From an uncultured Clostridia bacterium (GTDB lineage: Bacteria > Bacillota > Clostridia > Oscillospirales > Acutalibacteraceae): a DNA stretch of 10,902 nt. The translations under genes and the position numbers were made by a program. Numbering within the stretch: the stretch's first letter is position 1; each line of letters starts with the position of its first letter. The DNA is taken from assembly GCA_947624755.1 (NCBI GenBank), contig CANQLQ010000038.1, positions 1-10,902 on the forward strand. Reading direction: 5' to 3'. Below the pieces are notes generated by a model. The model saw only the letters and a list, made by a program, of their open reading frames with translations, had not been told where the DNA came from and made no database searches. Below, piece by piece: positions 1-6,340 of the stretch.

Positions 1-654
1 CATGCAAGCGCCAAAACCGCAGCCCATTCTTTCCTCAAAGCTGAACTGACCGCTTGTTTTTGTTGCCGCATAGACAGCTTTGAACATCGGCAGCGGTCCG
101 CAGGTATAGAAATAGGTATAGTCCCCGACAAGAGGGAAAGCATCGGTAACAAAACCCTTTGTGCCTAAAGAGCCGTCAACGGTTGTTACAAAAACTTTTG
201 CACCAAGCTTTTCAAATTCATCTTTATAAAAAACCTCGCTCTTTGTATTGAAGCCGATAATAACGCTGACCTCTTTACCCTGAGCCAAAAGTTCTTTGCA
301 AAGCATATACATCGGCGGAACACCGGCACCGCCGCCGATAAGAAGCGGTTTGTTTCCGCTTTTTGTCGTATCATATCCGTTGCCGAGTTCTGTGAGAAGG
401 TCAAGCTTTGCGCCCTCTTTCATTTTGCTGAGAGCCTCGGTGCCCTCACCGACAACTTTATAAATTATTGTAAGCACACCGTCCTCAAAATCGCAGACTG
501 ATATCGGTCTGCGAAGGAAGAAGCCGTCAAGCTTGATATTGACAAACCTGCCGGGTTTTGTTGCGGCGGCTGTGTTTTTAGAAATAAGCTTCATTTCAAA
601 AACGCTGTCGGCAATGTTTTTGTTTGAAATAATAGTAAAAATTTCCCGGTTCAT
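1..654 (-). CDS. pyrK: Dihydroorotate dehydrogenase electron-transfer subunit PyrK (3' end outside window)
   Basis: FAD and [2Fe-2S] subunit that takes electrons from the FMN of PyrD and passes them to NAD+ in class 1B dihydroorotate dehydrogenase, a cytoplasmic step of UMP synthesis. The 218 visible codons show the family layout: FAD-binding beta barrel with RRPISVCD at about residues 48-55, a nucleotide-binding loop IGGGAGVPP at 106-114, YTCGPLPM at 183-190, and FEERMGCGFGACM at 206-218, which is the start of the CxxxxC part of the iron-sulfur motif. The window ends inside that motif, so roughly 40 residues are missing by comparison with the family. The ATG at 654 is the only reasonable start, because an in-frame TAA lies four codons upstream (664-666). 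No convincing Shine-Dalgarno precedes it. It follows carB after 315 bp that hold an inverted-repeat element. PyrD is expected just outside the left edge; that is inference. Confidence 0.93.
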   Translation of the reverse strand, partial: MNREIFTIISNKNIADSVFEMKLISKNTAAATKPGRFVNIKLDGFFLRRPISVCDFEDGVLTIIYKVVGEGTEALSKMKEGAKLDLLTELGNGYDTTKSGNKPLLIGGGAGVPPMYMLCKELLAQGKEVSVIIGFNTKSEVFYKDEFEKLGAKVFVTTVDGSLGTKGFVTDAFPLVGDYTYFYTCGPLPMFKAVYAATKTSGQFSFEERMGCGFGACM

Positions 655-663
655 TTTAGGACT

Positions 664-681
664 TTAGGCTTGTTTAGACAT
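664..681 (-). other. Five-codon mini-ORF just before pyrK
   Basis: ATG-TCT-AAA-CAA-GCC-TAA (MSKQA) lies in the same frame as pyrK and stops nine bases before the pyrK ATG at 654. No strong ribosome binding site is visible for either. It could be chance, the relic of a longer pyrK N-terminus, or a reinitiation leader. There is no independent support for translation. Confidence 0.2.
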
Positions 682-726
682 TAGGAATCACCGGTTAATA
701 CGCTGTCCTTCTTGACGGTAAATTAA

Positions 727-898
727 GGAACCACTGAATAAATCACGCCAGCCGGCTGAACGCGCATCTTACACCGATATTTTCCGTCATTTTTGCCAAA
801 AGCTCCTTGAAATACGACAGTATTCCTGCGTCGCTTTTTTACAATCTGACGAAAAATTCGGCGGCGCAATCTGCACGTTCGATTTAATCAGCACTTCC
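727..898. repeat. Fold-back inverted-repeat element A (MITE-like), carB-pyrK gap
   Basis: A 172-bp element with imperfect 18-bp ends: GGAACCACTGAATAAATC at 727-744 and GGAAGTGCTGATTAAATC (reverse complement of 881-898), 14 of 18 identical. TTAA flanks both ends (723-726 and 899-902) and may be a 4-bp target duplication, although TTAA is itself palindromic. The inverted symmetry continues inside: 759-789 resembles the reverse complement of 847-879, and a small hairpin AATAC-GACA-GTATT (811-824) lies at the centre. The whole element can therefore fold as one long imperfect hairpin in RNA. A palindrome CAGCCGGCTG (749-758) is present only in the left arm. No ORF is inside. Its ends match those of element B and the solitary end at 10154. 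Confidence 0.72.
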
Positions 899-969
899 TT
901 AATCAGCGTTTCCCTAAAGTGCGTACACCTATAGGCGTCTGCCAATATCTAAAATAACCTTCCTTTCAA
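899..969. other. Short gap after carB with a second partial repeat end and a hairpin
   Basis: Directly outside element A, 899-913 reads on the minus strand as GGGAAACGCTGATTAA, resembling another copy of the element end in tandem. Further toward carB, 925-938 forms a 5-bp hairpin on the transcript (ACGCC-TATA-GGTGT, one G-U pair). No T-run follows, so it is not an intrinsic terminator; it might be a processing or stability hairpin. No gene is seen. Confidence 0.4.
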
Positions 970-3900
970 TCAAGAATCTATTGTTGAAATTGTAAGAGTT
1001 GTTTCTTCAAGTACGTCAAGAAGTACTCTTACCGTGTCAAGTGAAGTAAAGATAGTTACATTGTTTTCAGTCGAAAGCTTTCTGATTTCCTGACCGTCGT
1101 TTGCGCCCGAGGTCGAGCCGATATCTCTGGTGTTGATAACATAAGCCATATGACCTCTTCTTATTGCGTCGGGGATCTCATCGGGGTCTTCGGAAATTTT
1201 TGCAAGTACATGAGTGCGAATACCGTTCTTTTTAAGAAATTCAGCCGTACCCTTTGTAGCTTCAATATTGAAACCGAGGTTGTAGAATCTTCTGATAAGT
1301 TCAAGCGCCTCAGCCTTATCCCTGTCTGCAATTGTTGCAAAGACCGTGCCATAATTTTGAAGGTGTGTACCCGAAGCCTGGAGGGCTTTGTAAAGGGCGC
1401 GGTTAAGCTTGTCGTCATAGCCGATTGCTTCACCGGTTGATTTCATTTCCGGTGAAAGATATGCGTCAAGACCCTTAATTTTGTTGAATGAGAATACGGG
1501 AACTTTTACATAGTGGCGTTTCTTCTCTTCGGGATATAGATCGAAAATACCCTGTTCCTTGAGACTCTTGCCGAGAATCACCTCGGTTGCTATGTCGGCA
1601 AGGCTGTAACCTGTTGATTTTGAAAGAAAGGGAACTGTTCTTGACGAACGGGGGTTGACCTCGATGATATATACATCTTCTTTTTCGTCAACGATGAACT
1701 GTATGTTGTAAAGGCCGACAATACCGATCCCAAGACCGAGTTTTTTTGCATATTGAAGAATTGTACCTTTTACTTTGTTTGAAATTGAGAAGGTAGGATA
1801 AACGCTGATTGAGTCGCCGGAGTGGATACCTGTTCTTTCAACAAGCTCCATAATTCCGGGAACAAACACATCTCTGCCGTCGCAAATTGCGTCAACCTCA
1901 ACTTCCTTGCCGAGGATATATTTGTCAACCAAAACCGGCTTGTCAGCGTCAATTTCAACTGCCGTTTTGAGATAGTGGCGAAGCTGTTCTTCGTTTGCAA
2001 CAATTTGCATTGCTCTGCCGCCGAGAACGAACGACGGACGGACAAGAACCGGATAGCCGATTTCAGCGGCGGCTTTTACGCCGTCTTCAATTTTCGTAAC
2101 AGCCTGTCCCTTAGGCTGGGGAATATTAAGCTCAACGAGTATTTTTTCAAAGCTGTCACGGTTTTCCGCTTTTTCAATGGCTTCGCAGTCTGTTCCGATG
2201 ATCCTTACTCCTCTGTCCATAAGGGGCTGTGCAAGATTGATTGCTGTCTGACCGCCGAGTGAAGCGATTACGCCTTCGGGCTTTTCAAAGTCGATGATTG
2301 CCATAACATCTTCCGGAGTAAGCGGTTCAAAATAGAGTTTGTCGGCGGTTGTGTAGTCGGTTGAAACCGTTTCGGGGTTATTATTAATAATGATCGCTTC
2401 ATAACCCGCTCTTTTTATGGTCTGAACAGCGTGAACGGTTGAATAGTCAAATTCAACACCCTGACCGATACGGATAGGACCTGCACCGAGAACTATCATT
2501 TTGTTTTTGTCTGTAAGACGTGATTCATTCTTGTAGTTTTCGTCCGCAAGATTCTGATAGGTTGAATAAAGGTAAGCGATGTATTTTCCTGTATGAAGCG
2601 TGTCAACCATTTTGAAAATCGGAGTAATTGCGTTTTCTTTTCTTTTTTTATAAACTTCAATTTCCGGCATATTCCACTTTGAAGAAATATATTTATCCGA
2701 AAAGCCCATAATTTTTGCTTCTTTGAGAACCTCAAGCGAACCCGCATTTTCTTCGATTTCTTTTTCCATATCAACAATTTTTTTGAACGATTCAAGGAAA
2801 AGCCCTGTTATCATTGTAATTTTGTGAAGCTCGTCAAGGCTTACGCCCCGTCTTATAAGCTCAAATATTGCATAAATGTTGTCATCTTTAAATTCCTTAA
2901 TATAATCAAGGAGTTCCCGGTCTGTTTTGTCATCAAATTTTGCAAGATGGAAGTGGCACACACCTGTTTCAAGTGAGCGTACCGATTTAAGACAACATTC
3001 TTCAAGAGTTGAGCCAATACCCATAACTTCGCCTGTTGCCTTCATCTGCGTACCGAGTGTGTTCGGTGCAGACGCAAACTTATCAAACGGAAAACGCGGA
3101 AACTTTGCAACGATATAATCAAGACTCGGTTCGGTTGCCGCTGTGCCGCCTGCAACAGGGATATCTTCAAGAGACATACCGAGAGCTATTTTTGCCGTTA
3201 CTCTTGCAATCGGGTAGCCGCTCGCCTTTGAAGCAAGGGCAGAAGAACGGGAAACACGCGGATTTACTTCGATAAGGAAGTATTCGCTCGATTCGGGGTT
3301 AAGAGCGAACTGTACGTTGCATCCGCCTTCAATTTTGAGTTCTCTTATGATTTTTATAGCGCTGTCGTTCAGCATCTTCAAGTCATGGTCATTGAGCGAA
3401 AGTATGGGAGCGACAACGATACTGTCGCCGGTATGGACGCCGACAGGGTCGACATTTTCCATACCGCAAATGGTGATAGCCTTATCGTTCGAGTCACGCA
3501 TAACTTCAAACTCGATCTCTTTGTAACCCTTTACGCTCTTTTCAACAAGAACCTGATGAACAGGTGAAAGCTTGAAAGCGTTAAGACCGATTTCCACAAG
3601 CTCTTTCTCGTTGTTTGCAAAGCCTCCGCCTGTGCCGCCGAGAGTAAAAGCCGGACGAAGCACAACCGGATAGCCAATATCATTTGCCGCCTTTTTTGCC
3701 TCTTCGATTGAATATGTGATTTCTGACGGAATAACCGGTTCACCGATGCTTTCGCACATTTCCTTAAACATTTCTCTGTCTTCCGCTCTTTCAATACTTT
3801 TGCTTGAAGTGCCGAGAAGCTCAACTCCGCATTCACGAAGAACACCCTTCTTTTCAAGCTGCATTGCAAGGTTAAGACCGGTTTGTCCGCCTATACCGGG

Positions 3901-4161
3901 AACAATTGCGTCCGGTCTTTCATAGCGGAGAATTTTTGCGATATATTCAAGTGTAAGCGGTTCCATATAGACTTTGTCCGCAATTGAAGTATCTGTCATA
4001 ATTGTTGCGGGATTTGAGTTTACAAGGATAACCTCATAGCCTTCTTCTTTAAGCGCAAGGCAGGCCTGAGTACCCGCATAGTCAAATTCCGCCGCCTGAC
4101 CGATTACTATAGGACCGGAACCTATGATAAGTACCTTTTTGATGTCTGTTCTTTTTGCCAT
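970..4161 (-). CDS. carB: Carbamoyl-phosphate synthase large subunit
   Basis: Makes carbamoyl phosphate from bicarbonate, ammonia and two ATP, for pyrimidine and possibly arginine synthesis; ammonia normally comes from the CarA glutaminase through an intermolecular tunnel. The 1063 residues match the usual CarB length of about 1060-1075. The duplicated synthetase plan is clear: the first half starts VLIIGSGPIVIGQ (10-22), has ENVDPVGVHTGDS (235-247) and EVNPRVSRSSALASK (298-312); the second half repeats these as IVLGAGPIRIGQG (556-568), ERTGIHSGDS (775-784) and EVNPRSSRTVPFLSK (834-848). The oligomerisation region lies between, about 400-550. The end, about 935-1063, is the MGS-like allosteric domain, with VINTRDIGS at 1008-1016. 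The start is fixed by AGGAGGAA at 4167-4174, six bases from ATG. It is 263 bp downstream of pyrC and shows no frameshift or missing domain. carA is not in the window. Confidence 0.97.
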   Translation of the reverse strand: MAKRTDIKKVLIIGSGPIVIGQAAEFDYAGTQACLALKEEGYEVILVNSNPATIMTDTSIADKVYMEPLTLEYIAKILRYERPDAIVPGIGGQTGLNLAMQLEKKGVLRECGVELLGTSSKSIERAEDREMFKEMCESIGEPVIPSEITYSIEEAKKAANDIGYPVVLRPAFTLGGTGGGFANNEKELVEIGLNAFKLSPVHQVLVEKSVKGYKEIEFEVMRDSNDKAITICGMENVDPVGVHTGDSIVVAPILSLNDHDLKMLNDSAIKIIRELKIEGGCNVQFALNPESSEYFLIEVNPRVSRSSALASKASGYPIARVTAKIALGMSLEDIPVAGGTAATEPSLDYIVAKFPRFPFDKFASAPNTLGTQMKATGEVMGIGSTLEECCLKSVRSLETGVCHFHLAKFDDKTDRELLDYIKEFKDDNIYAIFELIRRGVSLDELHKITMITGLFLESFKKIVDMEKEIEENAGSLEVLKEAKIMGFSDKYISSKWNMPEIEVYKKRKENAITPIFKMVDTLHTGKYIAYLYSTYQNLADENYKNESRLTDKNKMIVLGAGPIRIGQGVEFDYSTVHAVQTIKRAGYEAIIINNNPETVSTDYTTADKLYFEPLTPEDVMAIIDFEKPEGVIASLGGQTAINLAQPLMDRGVRIIGTDCEAIEKAENRDSFEKILVELNIPQPKGQAVTKIEDGVKAAAEIGYPVLVRPSFVLGGRAMQIVANEEQLRHYLKTAVEIDADKPVLVDKYILGKEVEVDAICDGRDVFVPGIMELVERTGIHSGDSISVYPTFSISNKVKGTILQYAKKLGLGIGIVGLYNIQFIVDEKEDVYIIEVNPRSSRTVPFLSKSTGYSLADIATEVILGKSLKEQGIFDLYPEEKKRHYVKVPVFSFNKIKGLDAYLSPEMKSTGEAIGYDDKLNRALYKALQASGTHLQNYGTVFATIADRDKAEALELIRRFYNLGFNIEATKGTAEFLKKNGIRTHVLAKISEDPDEIPDAIRRGHMAYVINTRDIGSTSGANDGQEIRKLSTENNVTIFTSLDTVRVLLDVLEETTLTISTIDS

Positions 4162-4166
4162 TTCAA

Positions 4167-4174
4167 TTCCTCCT
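4167..4174 (-). promoter_or_regulatory. Strong Shine-Dalgarno of carB
   Basis: AGGAGGAA on the minus strand, with TTGAA plus one base before the ATG at 4161. It lies outside element B, whose left end is at 4183, so carB kept its own ribosome binding site. Confidence 0.85.
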
Positions 4175-4182
4175 AATATTAT

Positions 4183-4424
4183 GGAAGCTCTGATTAAATC
4201 TAATGCTCAGCACGCATGGCGTGCAGCAATTACGCGAGATAGAAATTATATAAAAATATAATTTTACACCGCGAAAACACTTTGTTGCTAATTTGGAAGT
4301 ATTTTTATATTCCAAGAATCTAAGTCAATACTTTGTATATTGCCGAGTATTTAGGCAAAGTATTGCGGGAAATTTGCAAGCAATATGAGTATTAAGCCTT
4401 ATGCGTAATTTAATCAGAGGTTCC
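4183..4424. repeat. Inverted-repeat element B (MITE-like), pyrC-carB gap
   Basis: A 242-bp element with 18-bp inverted ends, GGAAGCTCTGATTAAATC (4183-4200) and GGAACCTCTGATTAAATT (reverse complement of 4407-4424), 16 of 18 identical. TTAT flanks both ends (4179-4182 and 4425-4428), consistent with a 4-bp target duplication. Internal hairpins are GCACGC-ATG-GCGTGC (4210-4224), TTGGAA with TTCCAA (4293-4315), and CAATACTTTG with CAAAGTATTG (4326-4365). No ORF of note is inside, so it would have to be moved by an enzyme encoded elsewhere. Its right edge touches the pyrC stop codon. It fills nearly the whole intergenic gap. Interior sequence is shared with element C. Confidence 0.78.
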
Positions 4425-5672
4425 TTATAGTTTCTCATATACTATCTTGTTTTCACAGACAGTAAGAATACATCTGCCGTAAACTTCTGTTCCTAAAAAC
4501 GGCGTCGATTTTCCTTTTGACAGGAAATCTTCAGCTTTTATTGTTGACTTTTCCGAAAGATCCCATACAGTATAGCTATTATCCTGTTTTATTCCGAAAC
4601 GCTTTTTGGGATTGATGCAAAGAAGCCGAACAAGCTTTTCAAGCGTAATGATGTTTGTTTTTACAAAGTGAGTATACATAAGCTGAAATGCAATTTCAAT
4701 GCCTGAAATGCCGAAAGCGCTTTTTTCAAGCCCTTTACTTTTTTCCTCTTCACTGTGCGGCGCATGGTCGGTCGCTATCATTTCAATAGTTCCGTCTTTT
4801 ATGCCCTCAATAAGCGCAAGCCTGTCCTCTTGTGAGCGAAGGGGCGGATTCATTTTGAAACGGCCTTCTTCGCGAAGATCGTTTTCGGTTAGGATCAAAT
4901 AATGCGGTGCGGTTTCGCAGGTGATGTTTACGCCGTCCTTTTTTGCTTTTCTTATAAGCTCAACGCTTTCCTTGCAGGAAACATGGCAGACATGATAAGC
5001 GCAGCCTGTTTCTTTCGCAAGGCGGATATCCCTTTCAATAGGCTTCCACTCGCTTTCGCTGCAAATACCGCGGTGTCCGTGTTCCTTTGCATATTTTCCA
5101 TCGTGGATATAGCCGCCGAAAAGAAGGGAATTGTCCTCGCAGTGGGCAACTATTATTTTGCCGAGTTTTTTTGCTCTGAGCATTGCCTGTCTCATCATCT
5201 CTTCACTTTGAACACCGTGTCCGTCGTCGGAAAAAGCAATTACGTTTTCGCTCACAGCTTCAAGGTCGGCAAGCTCTTCGCCCTTTTGACCTTTGGTAAT
5301 TGCACCATAAGGGAAAACATCAATAACGGCATCTTTTTCAATTATAGAAAGCTGTTTTTTGAGATTTTCCAAGCTGTCGGGAACGGGGTTTAAGTTCGGC
5401 ATGGCGCATACGCAGGTATAGCCGCCTCGGGCGCAGGCAAGAGTTCCGTTTTTTATCGTTTCTTTATATGAAAAACCCGGCTCACGAAGATGAACATGAA
5501 CATCTGTGAAGCCGGGAAAAACGAACATTTTTTCAAAAGAAAAAATAACAGCATCCTCACACTGAATATTTGAAGAAATTTCAGTGATAACGCCGTCGCA
5601 AATAAGAATATCGGTTTTTTTGAAGGAATCTTCAATAAAAGCATTTGCGCCTTTTAATAAATATTTCACCAT
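4425..5672 (-). CDS. pyrC: Dihydroorotase, class I
   Basis: Zinc amidohydrolase that cyclises carbamoyl aspartate to dihydroorotate, third step of UMP synthesis, cytoplasmic. Numbering from the ATG at 5672 (415 residues, close to the usual 420-430): the metal motif DVHVHLREPG gives H59 and H61, FSDDGHG near 148-154 gives the bridging Asp, VAHCED gives H177, CHVS gives H230, and TDHAPH gives the catalytic D302. All expected ligands are present. A longer frame is open to ATG 5708, and another ATG lies at 5678, but GGAAGGAA at 5678-5685 sits five bases before 5672, which therefore is the best start. It is the first gene behind the promoter and attenuator at 5757-5935. Its TAA stop abuts the outer edge of element B, with a C-terminus that looks natural (ENKIVYEKL). 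Confidence 0.95.
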   Translation of the reverse strand: MVKYLLKGANAFIEDSFKKTDILICDGVITEISSNIQCEDAVIFSFEKMFVFPGFTDVHVHLREPGFSYKETIKNGTLACARGGYTCVCAMPNLNPVPDSLENLKKQLSIIEKDAVIDVFPYGAITKGQKGEELADLEAVSENVIAFSDDGHGVQSEEMMRQAMLRAKKLGKIIVAHCEDNSLLFGGYIHDGKYAKEHGHRGICSESEWKPIERDIRLAKETGCAYHVCHVSCKESVELIRKAKKDGVNITCETAPHYLILTENDLREEGRFKMNPPLRSQEDRLALIEGIKDGTIEMIATDHAPHSEEEKSKGLEKSAFGISGIEIAFQLMYTHFVKTNIITLEKLVRLLCINPKKRFGIKQDNSYTVWDLSEKSTIKAEDFLSKGKSTPFLGTEVYGRCILTVCENKIVYEKL

Positions 5673-5677
5673 CTTCA

Positions 5678-5685
5678 TTCCTTCC
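5678..5685 (-). promoter_or_regulatory. Shine-Dalgarno deciding the pyrC start
   Basis: GGAAGGAA on the minus strand, spaced five bases from ATG 5672. It overlaps the alternative ATG at 5678 and lies downstream of ATG 5708, which argues against both longer starts. Confidence 0.75.
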
Positions 5686-5756
5686 GTTTTCAGAAAATCC
5701 CGCCGCAACTCTTCATCGTAAAAAAAAATTAACCGAATTTTCTAAAAAAATTATTC

Positions 5757-5780
5757 AAAAAAATCTGCCCTGCGGCAGAC
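5757..5780 (-). terminator. Intrinsic terminator inside the pyrC leader (attenuator)
   Basis: On the transcript, TCTGCC (5779-5774), loop GCAG and GGCAGA (5769-5764) form a perfect 6-bp stem followed directly by seven T (5763-5757). It lies between the promoter and the pyrC start, about 85 bases before the ATG, so it must act as an attenuator and not as the end of an operon. Its 5' strand can pair instead with an upstream segment (5834-5845). Confidence 0.85.
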
Positions 5781-5874
5781 AAACAAAAAGCATAAAATTA
5801 CAGCGCAAAAAAGCACAAAAATAAATTTCAGCATCTGTCTTGCCGAACTCACGGGAACGTTTTAAAGAGCAGAT
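5773..5874 (-). promoter_or_regulatory. PyrR-type attenuation leader: anti-antiterminator and antiterminator
   Basis: The transcript can form two exclusive structures. The anti-antiterminator is a hairpin from 5874 to 5833: ATCTG-c-TCTT pairs with AAGACAGAT, enclosing TTTAAAAC and the loop TCCCGTGAG (5856-5848). That loop fits the core UCCNGNGAG of known PyrR-binding sites, and the upstream TTTAAAAC is also typical of them. The antiterminator pairs CGGCAAGACAGA (5845-5834) with TTTGTCTGCCG (5783-5773): 11 pairs with one G-U and one bulged A, which disrupts the terminator. Bacillus-type logic predicts that UMP-bound PyrR stabilises the first hairpin and stops transcription when pyrimidines are plentiful. 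A weak point is that the small stem under the loop (CGTTC with GTTCG) has two U-U mismatches. No pyrR gene is in the window. Confidence 0.7.
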
Positions 5875-5890
5875 ATGCGATATATCGCAT
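5875..5890. promoter_or_regulatory. Perfect 16-bp palindrome at the start of the pyrC leader
   Basis: ATGCGATATATCGCAT is a perfect palindrome beginning roughly 15 bases after the predicted transcription start and directly abutting the anti-antiterminator. In RNA it gives a 6-bp hairpin with a TATA loop; in DNA it could be an operator for a dimeric regulator. The sequence alone does not decide between them. Confidence 0.5.
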
Positions 5891-5905
5891 CACTTTTCGC
5901 GTTAG

Positions 5906-5935
5906 ATTGTACCATAATCCATACAAAGTTGTCAA
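5906..5935 (-). promoter_or_regulatory. Sigma-A promoter of pyrC (pyr operon)
   Basis: A perfect -35 box TTGACA (5935-5930), an 18-base spacer, and TACAAT as -10 box (5911-5906). Transcription would start near 5899, giving a leader of about 230 bases before pyrC. No other good promoter was found between here and pyrK, which supports one transcript for pyrC, carB and pyrK. Confidence 0.85.
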
Positions 5936-5940
5936 CAAAT

Positions 5941-6243
5941 AAGCCCAAATTTCAAAAGCATATTTTTCGTTTTAAACAGAGATTATTTTTATTGAAAATG
6001 AACAAAAGAGTGTTGTTGATTTTTCCAAGGTGAAAAGTTGCTTCCGGATAAAGGCTGTATGTGCAGATTAATTTTCTTTTTCCTGATTTACAGTTTGTGC
6101 TTTTTGTCTTAGGTCTGTGATAAATTTTTTCGCGGGGTTCATTTGATGTTTTAAATTAAAATATCCCCATGTAAGTTTTGCGGACGATGCCCACTGACTA
6201 AAATTTTACAGTTAACAACACAAGTCGTTTCGCGGTATTAAGA
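5941..6243. other. AT-rich intergenic stretch upstream of the pyr promoter
   Basis: Apart from the possible remnant at 6068-6142, this stretch holds one degenerate copy of the hairpin repeat motif (TGCGGACGATGCCCAC, 6179-6194), the palindrome TAAAATTTTA (6199-6208), and a segment around 6212-6240 whose reverse complement resembles 4267-4296 inside element B (both contain ACCGCGAAA followed by ACTT and TGTTG). I see no convincing gene, RNA gene or promoter other than the pyr promoter just left of it. Confidence 0.5.
6068..6142 (-). pseudogene. Possible 3' remnant of a displaced gene, or a 24-residue small ORF
   Basis: From ATG 6142 the frame reads 24 codons, starting MNPAKKFITDL and ending VNQEKEN, then TAA. 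The frame stays open upstream to a TAA at about 6204, adding protein-like sequence including KLTWGYFNLKHQ but no ATG or GTG start. Part of that upstream stretch is a copy of the repeated CGGACGATG hairpin motif (6179-6194). No Shine-Dalgarno is near the ATG. Balanced amino-acid content in an AT-rich gap hints at a relic of a real coding end, cut by repeat insertion. I do not recognise the family, and chance remains quite possible. Confidence 0.25.
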
Positions 6244-6276
6244 GTAAAAGCCTGCATAAATCTACCCTGCGTAATT

Positions 6277-6296
6277 CCTGCGGACGATGTCCGCCG
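6277..6296. repeat. 20-bp hairpin module, copy 1
   Basis: CCTGCGGACGATGTCCGCCG, whose core CGGAC-GAT-GTCCG is a 5-bp hairpin with a 3-base loop. It is identical to 6321-6340; a degenerate third copy lies at 6179-6194. Confidence 0.8.
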
Positions 6297-6320
6297 CGTA
6301 ATTGCCGCACGCCATGCGTG

Positions 6321-6340
6321 CCTGCGGACGATGTCCGCCG
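6321..6340. repeat. 20-bp hairpin module, copy 2
   Basis: Exact second copy of the module at 6277-6296, 44 bp away, directly joined to the GCACGC-CAT-GCGTGC hairpin. Element B lacks any module at the corresponding junction, so this copy looks like an insertion. Confidence 0.8.

Noticed and set aside
925..938. Hairpin after carB as a terminator
   Set aside because: No T-run follows on the transcript, and pyrK downstream belongs to the same pathway.
1822..2262. Plus-strand open frame of 146 codons inside carB
   Set aside because: It lies fully antisense to the conserved carB reading frame, has no recognisable domain and no ribosome site; it is a shadow of the coding strand's codon bias.
4240..4345. 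Possible promoter for carB inside element B (TTGACT and TATAAA or TATAAT on the minus strand)
   Set aside because: TTGACT is only 13 bases from TATAAA, and the TATAAT further on has no -35 box at 16-18 bases; AT-rich sequence explains both.
4902..5393. Plus-strand open frame of 163 codons inside pyrC
   Set aside because: Antisense to a complete dihydroorotase with all metal ligands; composition is that of a reversed coding sequence.
6277..6340. The two identical 20-bp repeats as a CRISPR array
   Set aside because: Only two exact copies with a 24-base interval that itself contains part of another repeat family, and no cas genes.
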